Shown: positions 1-9,420 of the stretch, one piece after another
How the letters are laid out: each line of letters starts with the position of its first letter
Numbering within the stretch: position 1 is the stretch's first letter
Translations under genes and position numbers: made by a program
Assembly (NCBI GenBank): GCA_040878395.1
Contig: JBBDMI010000012.1
Location: 25,151 to 89,150, forward strand
Length of the DNA: 64,000 bases
Direction of reading: 5' to 3'
Source of the DNA: Candidatus Dependentiae bacterium
Lineage (GTDB): Bacteria; Babelota; Babeliae; Babelales; Vermiphilaceae
The notes under the pieces: model-generated
Told to the model about the DNA's origin: nothing
What the model saw: only the letters and a program-made list of their open reading frames with translations
Databases searched by the model: none

Positions 1-1
1 T

Positions 2-1591
2 AAAAAAATTGAAGATTTCATTATGAAGTATGTTGATGTTGAATTGGAAAAACCATACTCTCCATTACATACCTATCAGCTGCGCTATGCAAGCGCCGTT
101 ACAGTATCAGACATTATGAACAACATGTCTCAATTTGGTTCAGAAACTGCTGCCGGCAAAGCAGGCGGTGTTCGCGGCGGGGATAAATACCTTAAACCAA
201 TGAGTTTTACTGCTGAACCTGCAACAAACACTGTGGTAATTAAAGGTGACTACGAAGATTATCTAAAAGCATTAAAGATCATAAAAAAACTTGACGAACC
301 GCAACCACAGGTCGCCGTTGAAGCTTTAATCCTCACCCTTAACTTTGAAGACAATAAGGAAATCGGTTCACAAATTCGTAACAAAGTTCCTGGTCCAAAT
401 GGTCTTTTAGGCAACAATGTTGACTTTCAAACTTCAGGTATTCGCTTGGGTGGATCTCCTAAAGGGATTCAAACCAATAACACAGGACCCGGCGCTGATC
501 GCTTATTGGCGAACTTAATAAACCTTGTTTCCGGTGCAGCTGCCGGTAACACAGTCTTCTCACTCGGTGCTGACGCATTTGGCGTTTGGGGAATTTTTAA
601 CATTTTGCAAAGTATCACAAATACACAGGTCGTCTCCAATCCATTTCTTGTTGCAACCAATAAGACAAAAGCTTCAGTTGCTATAGGTGAGATCCGTCGT
701 GTTGTAACCAGTACTATTTTTGCCGGGGAAACTCCAGCTGATGCGTTAGGAGATTTTAGCGCAGAACTCAAACTGGAAGTTACTCCACAAATTAACTCTG
801 ATGGTATGATCATTTTAAAATTAAATGTACTATTTGAAAACTTCATAAGCAGCTTACAAAATAATGAAGAAGCTGCAAAACAAACGAGAACTATTGACAC
901 AAAAACCATAGTGGCCGATCGTGAAGTTATTGCCATTGGTGGACTAATCCAAAACCGCATAATTGAAACTTTAAACAAAGTCCCAGTTTTAGGTGACATT
1001 CCTATCTTAGGATGGCTATTCCGTAATAAAAGTAAAAATGTAATTAAAGATAATCTACTTATTTTAATATCAACACGCATTATCGAACCTGAAGTTACCG
1101 AAATAGTAGACGAACACACTCAACAGAAAATGGAAGACTATTATGAAACAGTTGAAACTTTTCATGATTCCGGTGAGTATCGTGATCCAGTATATAGGCG
1201 CTTCTTTGATGATCAGCAAGAAGACCCTGCTGGTGTTGTAGAGGACTTCCTATTCAAGCGCAGAATCACAGAAGAATCATCCGCTAAAGAAGAAATAGAA
1301 AAAATAGAAGAACAGAAAATTGATCAAAGGGTGACCCGCAACGGCAAATTTTATCGTCCGGGAAAAGCAAAAGCACCTGCAATCATAAAGCAACCGAAGT
1401 TAGAAAAAGAGCCACCACCTGCACCACCGGCAAACCAATCTCTTTATCGATCCGGATTATTAAAGCAACTCACTGAACAACCCGATGATACAATCCGTAT
1501 TTCACAAAACAATAAAAAAAGTCGCCGTCGTGATGCACGTAGGTCATTACAACACCTTATGCCTAATGATCAAATAGGAGTGACGACATGA
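2..1591 (+). CDS. Secretin (GspD/PilQ family), 5' end cut by window
   Basis: Outer-membrane secretin of a type II secretion or type IV pilus-like machine, which forms the gated ring in the outer membrane. The reading frame is open from base 2 with no stop upstream of the first ATG at 23. The residues before that ATG align with the N-domain of the second secretin in this window, so the real start lies outside. After one N-domain ending around the PQPQV stretch comes the secretin core, with the signature VPVLGDIPILGWLF near residues 320-333 counted from the ATG at 23. About 180 charged, Pro/Lys/Glu-rich residues follow. It overlaps the next gene by ATGA (1588-1591), so it heads or sits within a translationally coupled operon. 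Secretin identity is firm; the exact machine is inferred from the neighbours. Confidence 0.9.
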   Translation, partial: KKIEDFIMKYVDVELEKPYSPLHTYQLRYASAVTVSDIMNNMSQFGSETAAGKAGGVRGGDKYLKPMSFTAEPATNTVVIKGDYEDYLKALKIIKKLDEPQPQVAVEALILTLNFEDNKEIGSQIRNKVPGPNGLLGNNVDFQTSGIRLGGSPKGIQTNNTGPGADRLLANLINLVSGAAAGNTVFSLGADAFGVWGIFNILQSITNTQVVSNPFLVATNKTKASVAIGEIRRVVTSTIFAGETPADALGDFSAELKLEVTPQINSDGMIILKLNVLFENFISSLQNNEEAAKQTRTIDTKTIVADREVIAIGGLIQNRIIETLNKVPVLGDIPILGWLFRNKSKNVIKDNLLILISTRIIEPEVTEIVDEHTQQKMEDYYETVETFHDSGEYRDPVYRRFFDDQQEDPAGVVEDFLFKRRITEESSAKEEIEKIEEQKIDQRVTRNGKFYRPGKAKAPAIIKQPKLEKEPPPAPPANQSLYRSGLLKQLTEQPDDTIRISQNNKKSRRRDARRSLQHLMPNDQIGVTT

Positions 1592-3210
1592 TAAAAAATA
1601 TTTTATTGCCCGAAAAGATTGGCTCTTACTATTTGTTTGCCAAACGTATTATTGGCTTTGAAGTAACACAGTCACATGTATTTGCTACAGTAACTTATTT
1701 ACGTGCACATTCAAGCGTTATTGAAAAATGCATTGCATTGCCGATTGAGCAAGAAAATGGAGATACCCTCCCAAAACGCACCGCACAAACTATACAAAAA
1801 ATTATAAAAAAAATCGGCTCATATGATGAAATAAGAACTGCACTATCAAGTGCACACGTAATATTTAAAAGCATGCGCCTTCCGTTTGATGACATTGAAA
1901 AAATACAGAAAGTTATCGACTTTGAAGTCGAGCCACTTTTGCCTTTTTCTATAGCAAATGCGGTTGTTGATTTCATTATTACTAAACCTATAACAGAACA
2001 AAATAGCTCCGAAGTGTTAGTTGCTGCAGTTCAAAAACAATATATCACACAACAACTTGAACTGTTCAATCAAGCAGGTGTGCACCCGGAAGTAATTACA
2101 GTCGATTTATTCGATCTTTATGGTCTGTATAAGCAAATTCCAACTTATAGTAAAATAAAAGACAACGTTACTCTTATAGAAATTAACAGTGAAATCACCA
2201 AAATTGCATTTATCACAAATGGCCAGTTACGCTTTATTCGCACACTCAATACAGGTATCAATTCTATTGCAACACAACTGGCAACAGAGCTTTCTTTATC
2301 TCCACGCGATGCCCTTGATCAATTAATGCGCTTTGGCTTTAATCATTCTGATGAAGCATCAACTCAAGCATTACAAAGAGCTTCGTCTACCCTTAAAAAA
2401 CAGATTCAATTTACCCTACAGTCATTCACCGCACAAACAGAAATATCAACCCTAAACAATCAGATGTTTTTGTTGGGAATAGGAGCTGAAATTATAGGCA
2501 TAGCAGATTGGATCGGCAAAGAATTAAATATACCGTGCGCATTGTTCAACCCAACCGAAGTCACACAAAATACGAACATCATATTTAAAAATATGGTCAC
2601 AATTCCAGTTGCAAACAGTATAAGCACTGCAGCATCATTACCAACAGAAACTGTCGATCACTTTAATCTGCGCAAAAAAGAGTTTGCGCCCTCATCTGAG
2701 CAACTACTGCTTAAACAGTTGATCCTAGGAGGCATATTAATTTTTGGTTTATTTGCCGGCATTTTTATGCATAGCTTCTTGCAATTACGCAAATTACGCA
2801 TCGAACTTGATGCATCAAAAGCTGAAACGGCTGAAGTCCTCAATGAATGGTTCCCTGAAATTGATAGAGGTCCTATCGATGACATGCTCGATGAAGCGCA
2901 AGAAGAAACGGTTAAAGAGGAAAAACTATGGTTCTCTTTTGCACGTTCAGCACATAATTCATTGCTCAACCTGCTATTAGAACTTACCGGCCTTGATCGC
3001 GATGGGTTAGGATTAATCATTGAAAAAATAACTATTGATCAAGATCGTGGTATTATGACGCTAAAAGCACAAGTCAGAGATCATGAAGCTCTAATACGCC
3101 TTGAAAATGAATTGCGACAATCTGACCTGTTTAGCTATGTTCAACCACAAGACAATCCGAATTTCAATATGGAATTACGTTTTGCTGATGAACGCCAAGG
3201 AGATACATGA
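1588..3210 (+). CDS. GspL/PilM-PilN-like inner-membrane assembly protein
   Basis: Inner-membrane platform component of a type II secretion or type IV pilus system. The first ~350 residues look like the actin-like PilM/GspL cytoplasmic domain, including a phrase of the type FDDIEKIQKVIDFEVEPLLPF that is typical of that fold. One transmembrane helix lies near residues 375-397, followed by a ~140-residue periplasmic region with a ferredoxin-like feel (PilN/GspL C-terminus). One 540-residue chain therefore covers what T4P systems split into PilM and PilN, which is the GspL arrangement. AGGAG at 1576-1580 precedes the ATG. ATGA overlaps at both ends couple it to the secretin upstream and the PilO/GspM-like gene downstream. 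Confidence 0.8.
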   Translation: MIKNILLPEKIGSYYLFAKRIIGFEVTQSHVFATVTYLRAHSSVIEKCIALPIEQENGDTLPKRTAQTIQKIIKKIGSYDEIRTALSSAHVIFKSMRLPFDDIEKIQKVIDFEVEPLLPFSIANAVVDFIITKPITEQNSSEVLVAAVQKQYITQQLELFNQAGVHPEVITVDLFDLYGLYKQIPTYSKIKDNVTLIEINSEITKIAFITNGQLRFIRTLNTGINSIATQLATELSLSPRDALDQLMRFGFNHSDEASTQALQRASSTLKKQIQFTLQSFTAQTEISTLNNQMFLLGIGAEIIGIADWIGKELNIPCALFNPTEVTQNTNIIFKNMVTIPVANSISTAASLPTETVDHFNLRKKEFAPSSEQLLLKQLILGGILIFGLFAGIFMHSFLQLRKLRIELDASKAETAEVLNEWFPEIDRGPIDDMLDEAQEETVKEEKLWFSFARSAHNSLLNLLLELTGLDRDGLGLIIEKITIDQDRGIMTLKAQVRDHEALIRLENELRQSDLFSYVQPQDNPNFNMELRFADERQGDT

Positions 3211-3761
3211 ATATAGTAAATAAAATTAAAGATTTTTTAGATAATTTAGATATAAAAAATTTTTATAAATATAGCGGTATTTTTATTGGAGTGATTACGC
3301 TCCTCAGTTTTTTCTTGATATACCGATTTTATAGCAATATCGATCATTATAAAAGACAAATCAGAAACTTAAATGATGTAAGGCAAGAAGTTCAAGAACT
3401 TTTGGAAAAAGCTTCTTCAGTAAAACAACAAAAAGAACAAGTAAATGCTATGCTTGAGGCTGATCCTAACTTTAAAATTGCCGGCTATTTTAAAGAAATA
3501 TTAGCTCAACTGAATCTTACAAATAAACAGATATCAAGTACGGTAACTACTCAAGAACGTGGCGAACAAGATTATAATGAAAGTATATTATCCGCAAAAT
3601 TTGGCGATATGAATATGAAAAATGTAAGCGAACTGTTAAACTTACTCGAACAAAATAAACGGGTTTATACCAAAGAACTGGAAATACAAAAATCACGAAA
3701 AACACCTCGTGCAATTGAAGTACAACTAACAATTGCCACCTTACAACCTCGTACGGGATAA
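3207..3761 (+). CDS. GspM/PilO-like inner-membrane protein
   Basis: A 184-residue bitopic protein with an N-terminal cytoplasmic stub, one transmembrane helix near residues 21-44, a coiled-coil stretch (about 48-85) and a small C-terminal alpha/beta domain. This is the size and topology of PilO/GspM, which pairs with PilN/GspL in the inner-membrane platform. AAGGAGA (3197-3203) precedes the ATG, and the start overlaps the upstream stop as ATGA. Sequence conservation is low, so the call rests on topology plus position between a GspL-like gene and a secretin. No separate PilP/GspC gene is visible. Confidence 0.65.
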   Translation: MNIVNKIKDFLDNLDIKNFYKYSGIFIGVITLLSFFLIYRFYSNIDHYKRQIRNLNDVRQEVQELLEKASSVKQQKEQVNAMLEADPNFKIAGYFKEILAQLNLTNKQISSTVTTQERGEQDYNESILSAKFGDMNMKNVSELLNLLEQNKRVYTKELEIQKSRKTPRAIEVQLTIATLQPRTG

Positions 3762-3785
3762 TCAATTTTGTGGAGTAAAAATTTA

Positions 3786-6443
3786 ATGAAAAAAAATATA
3801 TTATATTTATTATTAGTGTCGCTTTCTTTACCTTCATCTTTACTGGCAGAACTGACACAAAGCGTTGCGTTGGCAGAAAAAATCACCGGTAAATCACAAC
3901 AAAAGAGACGCAAAGCAGATATATCATTTGTATTTAAAGATGAATATTTAATCGATATTATCAACATGTTAGCTGCAAAAAAAAATATTAATATCGTTTT
4001 ACCCACCGGCGCAAATGCTATTAATACAAAAGTTAATTTAGCTATTGATCATAAACTTACCCTTAAAGAAGCATGGGACATTTTATATACGCTCCTTGAT
4101 ATCGCCGGATATAGTCTGATCCCAAAAAAAGATCTTTATTTAGTGGTAAAAAACAGTAAAAACATCTCGCGCGAATCATTGCCTATTTACATTAACACCC
4201 CCATTAGCGATATCCCTAGCACTGATGAACGCATCCGATACATGTATTATCTATCGAATATCAAAGCTTCTCAGGAGTTTGACAATCAATTAGGCGCGTT
4301 ATTCAAAGAACTTTTACCTGAAGATGCTCTTTATAAAGCGGATAAAGGAGCAAATGGCATTTTACTCATTGCAAAAGCACAAGATATTAAATCATTAATG
4401 AGCATTGTTGAAGCTATGGATCAAACCGGATTTCAAGAGCGCCTGGAAGTTGTACGTCTTCGCTATACCACAGCTGATACCGTTGCTAAAATATTTAATG
4501 AAAGCATCTTAAAAACTGCTGCCAGCACTCCTGTGAGTCGATTCCGTCCCGGATCTCAACGAGATCAAGCCGTTACTTACTTTTCCAAAAACGTAAAAGT
4601 CATCGCCGAGCCTCGCACTAACTCCTTAGTCGTATTAGGAAGAGTACAAGCAGTTGAACGTGTTAAAGATTTTATTTTTAAATATATTGATATACAACTC
4701 GATTCAGGAAAATCTATTTTGCACATGTATGAACTGCAATACCTGGATGCCGATGAGTTTGCCCCTGTACTGCAAAACATTGTCGATTCATCTCGCAGTG
4801 GCGGCACTGAGCAGTCAAAAGCAGGAGGTGCTCAAGTTGGTACTGAACGTTTTTTTGATCAAGTAATTATTCAACCGGATAGTCCTGCACAAGCATCAGA
4901 AGAAGGTGAAGAAGGAAAATATTTCGGGGGAAACAAGTTGGTTGTTGCGGCACGCAACGATGATTGGAAGCGGATAAAAGTATTAATTGAACAGCTGGAC
5001 AAACCACAACCGCAAGTTATTATAGAAGTACTCATTGCCGATCTCACTCTAGATGATGCCCGCAGACTTGGATCCATAAGCCGTAACCCAAAAGATCTCC
5101 CTTTTCCGGGTGAGGTTACAGCTCAATCGGCAATGATTGATCAAGTTGTACTAGATTCAGATGATGCAGAGGTAATTAATACATTGCGTGGTGTAAATTC
5201 AGATTTAAACTCTATAACAGTCCCGAGCGCAAATCCTTCTATAGTCCCCTCACCTGTGAGTATTCCACAAAACTTAGTTGCCGGCACAGCGGTTATTGCT
5301 TTAAATGACAATGATGGACGCACGTGGAGTTTGCTGGAAATACTAAAAATATTCGATCATACCAAAATTTTATCTCATCCTCATATCATCGCCACCAATA
5401 ATCAAAAAGCGGTTATTGAAGTTGGAGAAAGTCGTTTGGTTGAAGATCAGGCTGCTCCAAGTACCAGTGGTATTACTCGTAGGAAAAAGACATTACAAGC
5501 AAATACAAATCTACACATTACCCCACGTATCAGCACTGCAAATACCGTAAACCTACAAGTGGTAATTGATATAGATCAATTCCAAAACGCAACCGTTACA
5601 AATGGGAATCGTATTAATCGTGATTTGACCACGAATGCATCTATCAAGAGTGGTGACATTCTTGCCCTAGGCGGATTGGTAAGAGATCAAACTGAAGATC
5701 GAGTTGTCCAAACGCCAATTTTAAGTAAAATTCCAATTCTTGGTTGGCTATTTAAACGAAAAGACAAAACAATTAATCAAACAAGCTTAACCATCTTTAT
5801 TACACCAACAATTATTCAACCGAAACTTCGTGGTGGTGTTGGACAATACACCAAAACATATGTTGAAGTTGCAAAAGATTACTCTCGACAAGGCGCTTTA
5901 TTTGATAATCTACGTGATCCCGTCACTCGATGGTTCTTCAAAGTTCATAATGAGGCTACTGATGTTACCGATGAATTTTTAACAAAAGATGAAATAACTC
6001 AAGTATCACACGCCGCTGAAGGAATTGATTCCATTGCACAAGAAGAAGGTCGTCTTCTTGATGAACATTTGAACATTATAGATGAGTCACTTAACCGACA
6101 AGGAGAACTAAAAGGCATGCTATCCAACCAAGACAATCCATTGCAAAGAAGAGAAACATCTGCACCACAGAAGCAAGAAAAAACAACTCCGCCAATTGCT
6201 GGGACTACCATTGCTCAACAAAAACCTCAAAACAATCTAAAAAAGTCTCATGCGCAACAAAAACAAAGCTGCAATACAAACTGTTCTACTAAAAAAATAA
6301 CGCCTCAACCATCAAAAAAACGGCACCTGTCGTCAAAAAATTGTAATACTTGTGTAATTGCTGAGTCGAAAGAAATAAGCAACAATCATAATAAAAACTT
6401 AAAAGATTTATTAGTAAGTGAAGAAAATCCCTTAAAAGCCTAA
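3786..6443 (+). CDS. Secretin (GspD/PilQ family), full length
   Basis: Second secretin, 885 residues, paralogous to the one at the left edge. I chose the ATG at 3786 because TGGAG lies 10 bases upstream and it opens a clean signal peptide (hydrophobic residues 4-19); a TTG 18 bases earlier would spoil it. Order of domains: a short STN/N0-like region (about 35-110), repeated N-domains (about 130-440), then the secretin core with PILSKIPILGWLF near residues 650. The ~200-residue tail is Gln/Lys-rich with several Cys and is probably periplasmic or disordered. The last 12 bases overlap the end of enolase on the other strand. With the first secretin it may form mixed or alternative outer-membrane rings, which is inference. 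Confidence 0.9.
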   Translation: MKKNILYLLLVSLSLPSSLLAELTQSVALAEKITGKSQQKRRKADISFVFKDEYLIDIINMLAAKKNINIVLPTGANAINTKVNLAIDHKLTLKEAWDILYTLLDIAGYSLIPKKDLYLVVKNSKNISRESLPIYINTPISDIPSTDERIRYMYYLSNIKASQEFDNQLGALFKELLPEDALYKADKGANGILLIAKAQDIKSLMSIVEAMDQTGFQERLEVVRLRYTTADTVAKIFNESILKTAASTPVSRFRPGSQRDQAVTYFSKNVKVIAEPRTNSLVVLGRVQAVERVKDFIFKYIDIQLDSGKSILHMYELQYLDADEFAPVLQNIVDSSRSGGTEQSKAGGAQVGTERFFDQVIIQPDSPAQASEEGEEGKYFGGNKLVVAARNDDWKRIKVLIEQLDKPQPQVIIEVLIADLTLDDARRLGSISRNPKDLPFPGEVTAQSAMIDQVVLDSDDAEVINTLRGVNSDLNSITVPSANPSIVPSPVSIPQNLVAGTAVIALNDNDGRTWSLLEILKIFDHTKILSHPHIIATNNQKAVIEVGESRLVEDQAAPSTSGITRRKKTLQANTNLHITPRISTANTVNLQVVIDIDQFQNATVTNGNRINRDLTTNASIKSGDILALGGLVRDQTEDRVVQTPILSKIPILGWLFKRKDKTINQTSLTIFITPTIIQPKLRGGVGQYTKTYVEVAKDYSRQGALFDNLRDPVTRWFFKVHNEATDVTDEFLTKDEITQVSHAAEGIDSIAQEEGRLLDEHLNIIDESLNRQGELKGMLSNQDNPLQRRETSAPQKQEKTTPPIAGTTIAQQKPQNNLKKSHAQQKQSCNTNCSTKKITPQPSKKRHLSSKNCNTCVIAESKEISNNHNKNLKDLLVSEENPLKA

Positions 6444-7682
6444 CATTGCATCCATAAGTTCTTCTTCAACACATAGTAACTTATTATATTTGCCAATGCG
6501 TTCACCACGCATTAATCCACCGGCTTTAATTTGCCCTGCACTACTACCAACAGCTAAGTCCACAATAAAATTGTCATTTGTTTCGCCCGAACGATGTGAA
6601 ACGATGACATTCATATCATGATCTTTACACAACTTAACTGATTGCAATGCCTCTGTAACAGTTCCCACTTGATTAGGCTTTATAATAACTGCATTGGCTG
6701 CATTACTTTCAATGCCATAAACAATACGTGCAGGATTTGTTGCAAAAAGATCATCTCCCACAATTTGCAGTCGATCGCCTAATTGTTCTGTCATTTTTTT
6801 CCAACCTTGCCAGTCAGTTTCAGTTAAACCATCTTCAATAGAATATAACGGATATTGCTTGCTTAACTTATCATAATAATCAATAAGTTCTTGTGCATTA
6901 TATTTTTTATCCCCAAAATTATACATTGCTGTTTTTGGATCATAAAGTTGTGTTGCTGCAATATCAAGCGCTAATACAACTTGTTGCTCAACGCCAAGTT
7001 CCTTGAGTGCCTGCATAACTAAATCTAATGCTTCAATTTCATTATTAAATGGAGCTGAATAACCACCCTCATCTCCTACTGCAAAAAACAGTTTTCTTTT
7101 TTTTAATATTTCAGCAGTTTTCTGAAAAATAGCTGCGGCTACTTCAATAGAAGAACGAAAACTTTCTACACCAACAGGCATAATCATGCATTCTTGAATG
7201 GGAATATTGTTATGTGCATGCACACCACCATTAATTAAGTTAAACATTGCAAATGGTAAAGAAACACGTTCAAAATCACATAAATGGGCAATCAATTCAT
7301 ACAGTTCTAAATCTTCAACCATAGCCTGTGCCTTGAGCACTGCTATACTCACCGCAAGCATTGCATTTGCACCCAATGTTGATTTATCTTCAGTACCATC
7401 AAGAGCAACCATCTTCATATCCATTTCAACCACTGAAGGAGCATGGCCTATCAATGCAGGAGCTATAATGTCATGAATGTTCGCAATTGCTTTATGTACA
7501 CCCAATCCACCTAAGCGTGTTCCACCATCACGTAATTCCACGGCAGAAAATGAACTTTTTGATCTTCCTGTAGGAACTGAAGAACTAGCATAAGATCCAT
7601 CTTGTAATATTACGGTACATGCTATTGTGGGCTCACCACGTGAATCAAATATTTCTGTTGCGACAATCTGCTCTATTTTCAT
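6432..7682 (-). CDS. eno: Enolase
   Basis: Converts 2-phosphoglycerate to phosphoenolpyruvate in the cytosol. 416 residues, slightly shorter than the usual ~430. Recognisable blocks in order: the IQECMIMP Glu, VGDEGG, the metal ligands in ALDIAAT, SIEDGL and GDDLFATN, the catalytic Lys in IKPNQVG, the SHRSGETND loop and QIKAG with the second Lys. All catalytic positions I can place are present. The ATG at 7682 is preferred over the in-frame ATG at 7706: AGAGG lies nine bases upstream and enolases begin with the MKIEQI-type strand. It is the only glycolytic enzyme here besides lactate dehydrogenase. It converges on the secretin gene with a 12-base overlap. Confidence 0.97.
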   Translation of the reverse strand: MKIEQIVATEIFDSRGEPTIACTVILQDGSYASSSVPTGRSKSSFSAVELRDGGTRLGGLGVHKAIANIHDIIAPALIGHAPSVVEMDMKMVALDGTEDKSTLGANAMLAVSIAVLKAQAMVEDLELYELIAHLCDFERVSLPFAMFNLINGGVHAHNNIPIQECMIMPVGVESFRSSIEVAAAIFQKTAEILKKRKLFFAVGDEGGYSAPFNNEIEALDLVMQALKELGVEQQVVLALDIAATQLYDPKTAMYNFGDKKYNAQELIDYYDKLSKQYPLYSIEDGLTETDWQGWKKMTEQLGDRLQIVGDDLFATNPARIVYGIESNAANAVIIKPNQVGTVTEALQSVKLCKDHDMNVIVSHRSGETNDNFIVDLAVGSSAGQIKAGGLMRGERIGKYNKLLCVEEELMDAMLGF

Positions 7683-7854
7683 AATGCTCAACCTCTTATA
7701 TTTCATAAAAAAAAATCTATGTATTTCAGACTATATCAGTTTTTAGAGAATTAAAACCTTCTGTTATATTATGTTAAGGGTTGATAACCTTGAAACTCTT
7801 TTCTCCTCCTTTTTTTCCTATAAGAATCTAATTCGGATACTCGTTTTGATATGA

Positions 7855-7882
7855 TTGACAATATGTCAAAAAATGCTATTCT
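7855..7882 (+). promoter_or_regulatory. Sigma70-type promoter for the 7919 gene
   Basis: TTGACA at 7855-7860 and TATTCT at 7877-7882, separated by 16 bases and lying 37 bases upstream of the start codon. The -35 is a perfect consensus match. A small hairpin (aaggGTTGATAACCtt, around 7777-7793) lies further upstream. Confidence 0.6.
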
Positions 7883-7918
7883 TAAGGCATATATTAAATG
7901 GAAAATGGAGGAAAAACT

Positions 7919-9070
7919 ATGAATCGTAAGATATTTAGCTATAGTGCCCTTATTTGCCTTATATTTTTAGGTATAGGAGCAAAAAAAGGAGCTTTTAATC
8001 AATTCTTACCTCATTCAACACCTATGGTGCAGAATGCACGAGAAAACCTTAATCACACTGAAATCTACATCATAAATGGCGACCATGAAGGAACTGGTTG
8101 GTTCGAAGGCCCATCAAAGAGTGAATTTATGCGTGCTATTTATGAATACCCACAACATATGTTCATTACACCTTCATTGTGGAAATCATTTTGTCATCAC
8201 CGGAATGAACAGATGAGGGAATTAAAAAAAGAGAATATCGAAAAACCATTTGATCAATTAACAATCGAAAGTACAAATGTACGCAATACAAAAAACAACA
8301 AAAAAGTGTATTCACAAAATGATCCACAATTTTTCAATTTAGCAACAATACTTGTGTTTGATGAAGATGAATGGGAATTTTATGATACACATATTGGGCT
8401 GTATTACTTACGCCCAAAAGATGATTTACAAGATATTGGATTAAAATTAGATACATTTACAAAAATAGATAATCCTTGCAGCATGAATATCACAACTGAA
8501 AAAAAAGCCTGGGTAGATGGATTTATCAATCTTTTTGAAACAAACGTATGGCACAAAAATCATCCTTACGGTAAAAAGAAAATTGTATGTATTTCAGGAC
8601 ATGGAACACCAAGACGCCCTGCACAAGAACGTGCATGCGGGGTTCCATCGGCAGAATTTGCAAAGTTAATCACCTTCTTTAATGATAAACTCAATATTGA
8701 CACACTCGGTGTGCAAACATGTTACTGGCCGGCAACACGTATTTTAGAATTAATGGCAAATAACAAGACACCACACCTTAACTGTCAACTAATAACACCT
8801 ATTGATCAAGAAAAGGTAGTTAATTATACTTCTGAAATGCCATTGGTATGGTCATATGAACCGGAAACAAAAGCTGTTCAAGTTCATGAAGCTATTACAG
8901 GTGAAATGTTACTGAGCGGATTACATGACTTAGCGACATCATTTAAAGGTACCGTAACTGAAGATATCAATACCATGCTAAACGACATTCAAGTCGTGCA
9001 GGTAAATCATAAATATAATATGAAAACATCATTAGTTGATGCAGGCTCAACTCAACCGGTATTTGTGTAA
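7919..9070 (+). CDS. Exported clan-CD-like (caspase/clostripain-fold) protein, paralogue 1
   Basis: Unknown exported protein of 383 residues, first of three adjacent paralogues. The ATG at 7919 is chosen because GGAGG lies 7 bases upstream and a signal peptide (residues 1-21) follows. The C-terminal half shows a hydrophobic strand ending in ISGHG (His228) and, 40 residues later, a strand ending in GVQTC (Cys268) followed by YW. This is the arrangement of the His/Cys dyad in clan CD cysteine peptidases. Other shared blocks are HMFITPSLWK near residue 80 and YDTHIGLYYL near residue 155. The peptidase call is inference from the dyad pattern; the family as a whole is not one I recognise. A strong hairpin terminator follows. 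Confidence 0.6.
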   Translation: MNRKIFSYSALICLIFLGIGAKKGAFNQFLPHSTPMVQNARENLNHTEIYIINGDHEGTGWFEGPSKSEFMRAIYEYPQHMFITPSLWKSFCHHRNEQMRELKKENIEKPFDQLTIESTNVRNTKNNKKVYSQNDPQFFNLATILVFDEDEWEFYDTHIGLYYLRPKDDLQDIGLKLDTFTKIDNPCSMNITTEKKAWVDGFINLFETNVWHKNHPYGKKKIVCISGHGTPRRPAQERACGVPSAEFAKLITFFNDKLNIDTLGVQTCYWPATRILELMANNKTPHLNCQLITPIDQEKVVNYTSEMPLVWSYEPETKAVQVHEAITGEMLLSGLHDLATSFKGTVTEDINTMLNDIQVVQVNHKYNMKTSLVDAGSTQPVFV

Positions 9071-9099
9071 CCACATCGACATCAAGATCAATAAAAAAT

Positions 9100-9138
9100 A
9101 ACATGCGGTGCGCGTATATTAAACGCGCACCGCATGTT
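9100..9138 (+). terminator. Strong hairpin terminator after the 7919 gene
   Basis: A 16-bp perfect inverted repeat (9100-9115 with 9123-9138) has a 7-base loop and is followed by a T-rich stretch. The stem is GC-rich against a very AT-rich background. It separates paralogue 1 from paralogue 2, so the three paralogues are not one transcript. Confidence 0.8.
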
Positions 9139-9330
9139 TACTTTTATAACAGATTACATCTTAATAACATTGTATCATAGAGCCTATCCAGAAAATATTT
9201 CTTTGCTTTTCAAGACTATATAATTATTTGCTTCATCTTTTGATTCAGCCTAAGAAAACATTAAAAAATTACAAATTAGAATTATATACATCCATACCCG
9301 ACCAAATCACTTCAAAAAAGGCGTTAAAGC

Positions 9331-9358
9331 TTGACATAATACGTCGCAAATGTACTAT
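9331..9358 (+). promoter_or_regulatory. Sigma70-type promoter for the 9421 gene
   Basis: TTGACA at 9331-9336 and TACTAT at 9353-9358 with a 16-base spacer. The -10 is preceded by TG (extended -10 type). It sits 62 bases upstream of the GTG start at 9421. Confidence 0.6.
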
Positions 9359-9420
9359 TGTAATAACATTTAATGATCATAAAACATCCCGTTTGGGATG
9401 ATTTAGTGGAGGTATTCATT

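Noticed and set aside
469..1119. 216-codon open frame opposite the first secretin
   Set aside because: Antisense shadow of a clearly coding secretin domain; no family resemblance or ribosome-binding site.
9373..9420. Upstream ATG as start of clan-CD paralogue 2
   Set aside because: No ribosome-binding site, and the added residues would hide the signal peptide; GTG at 9421 is better supported.
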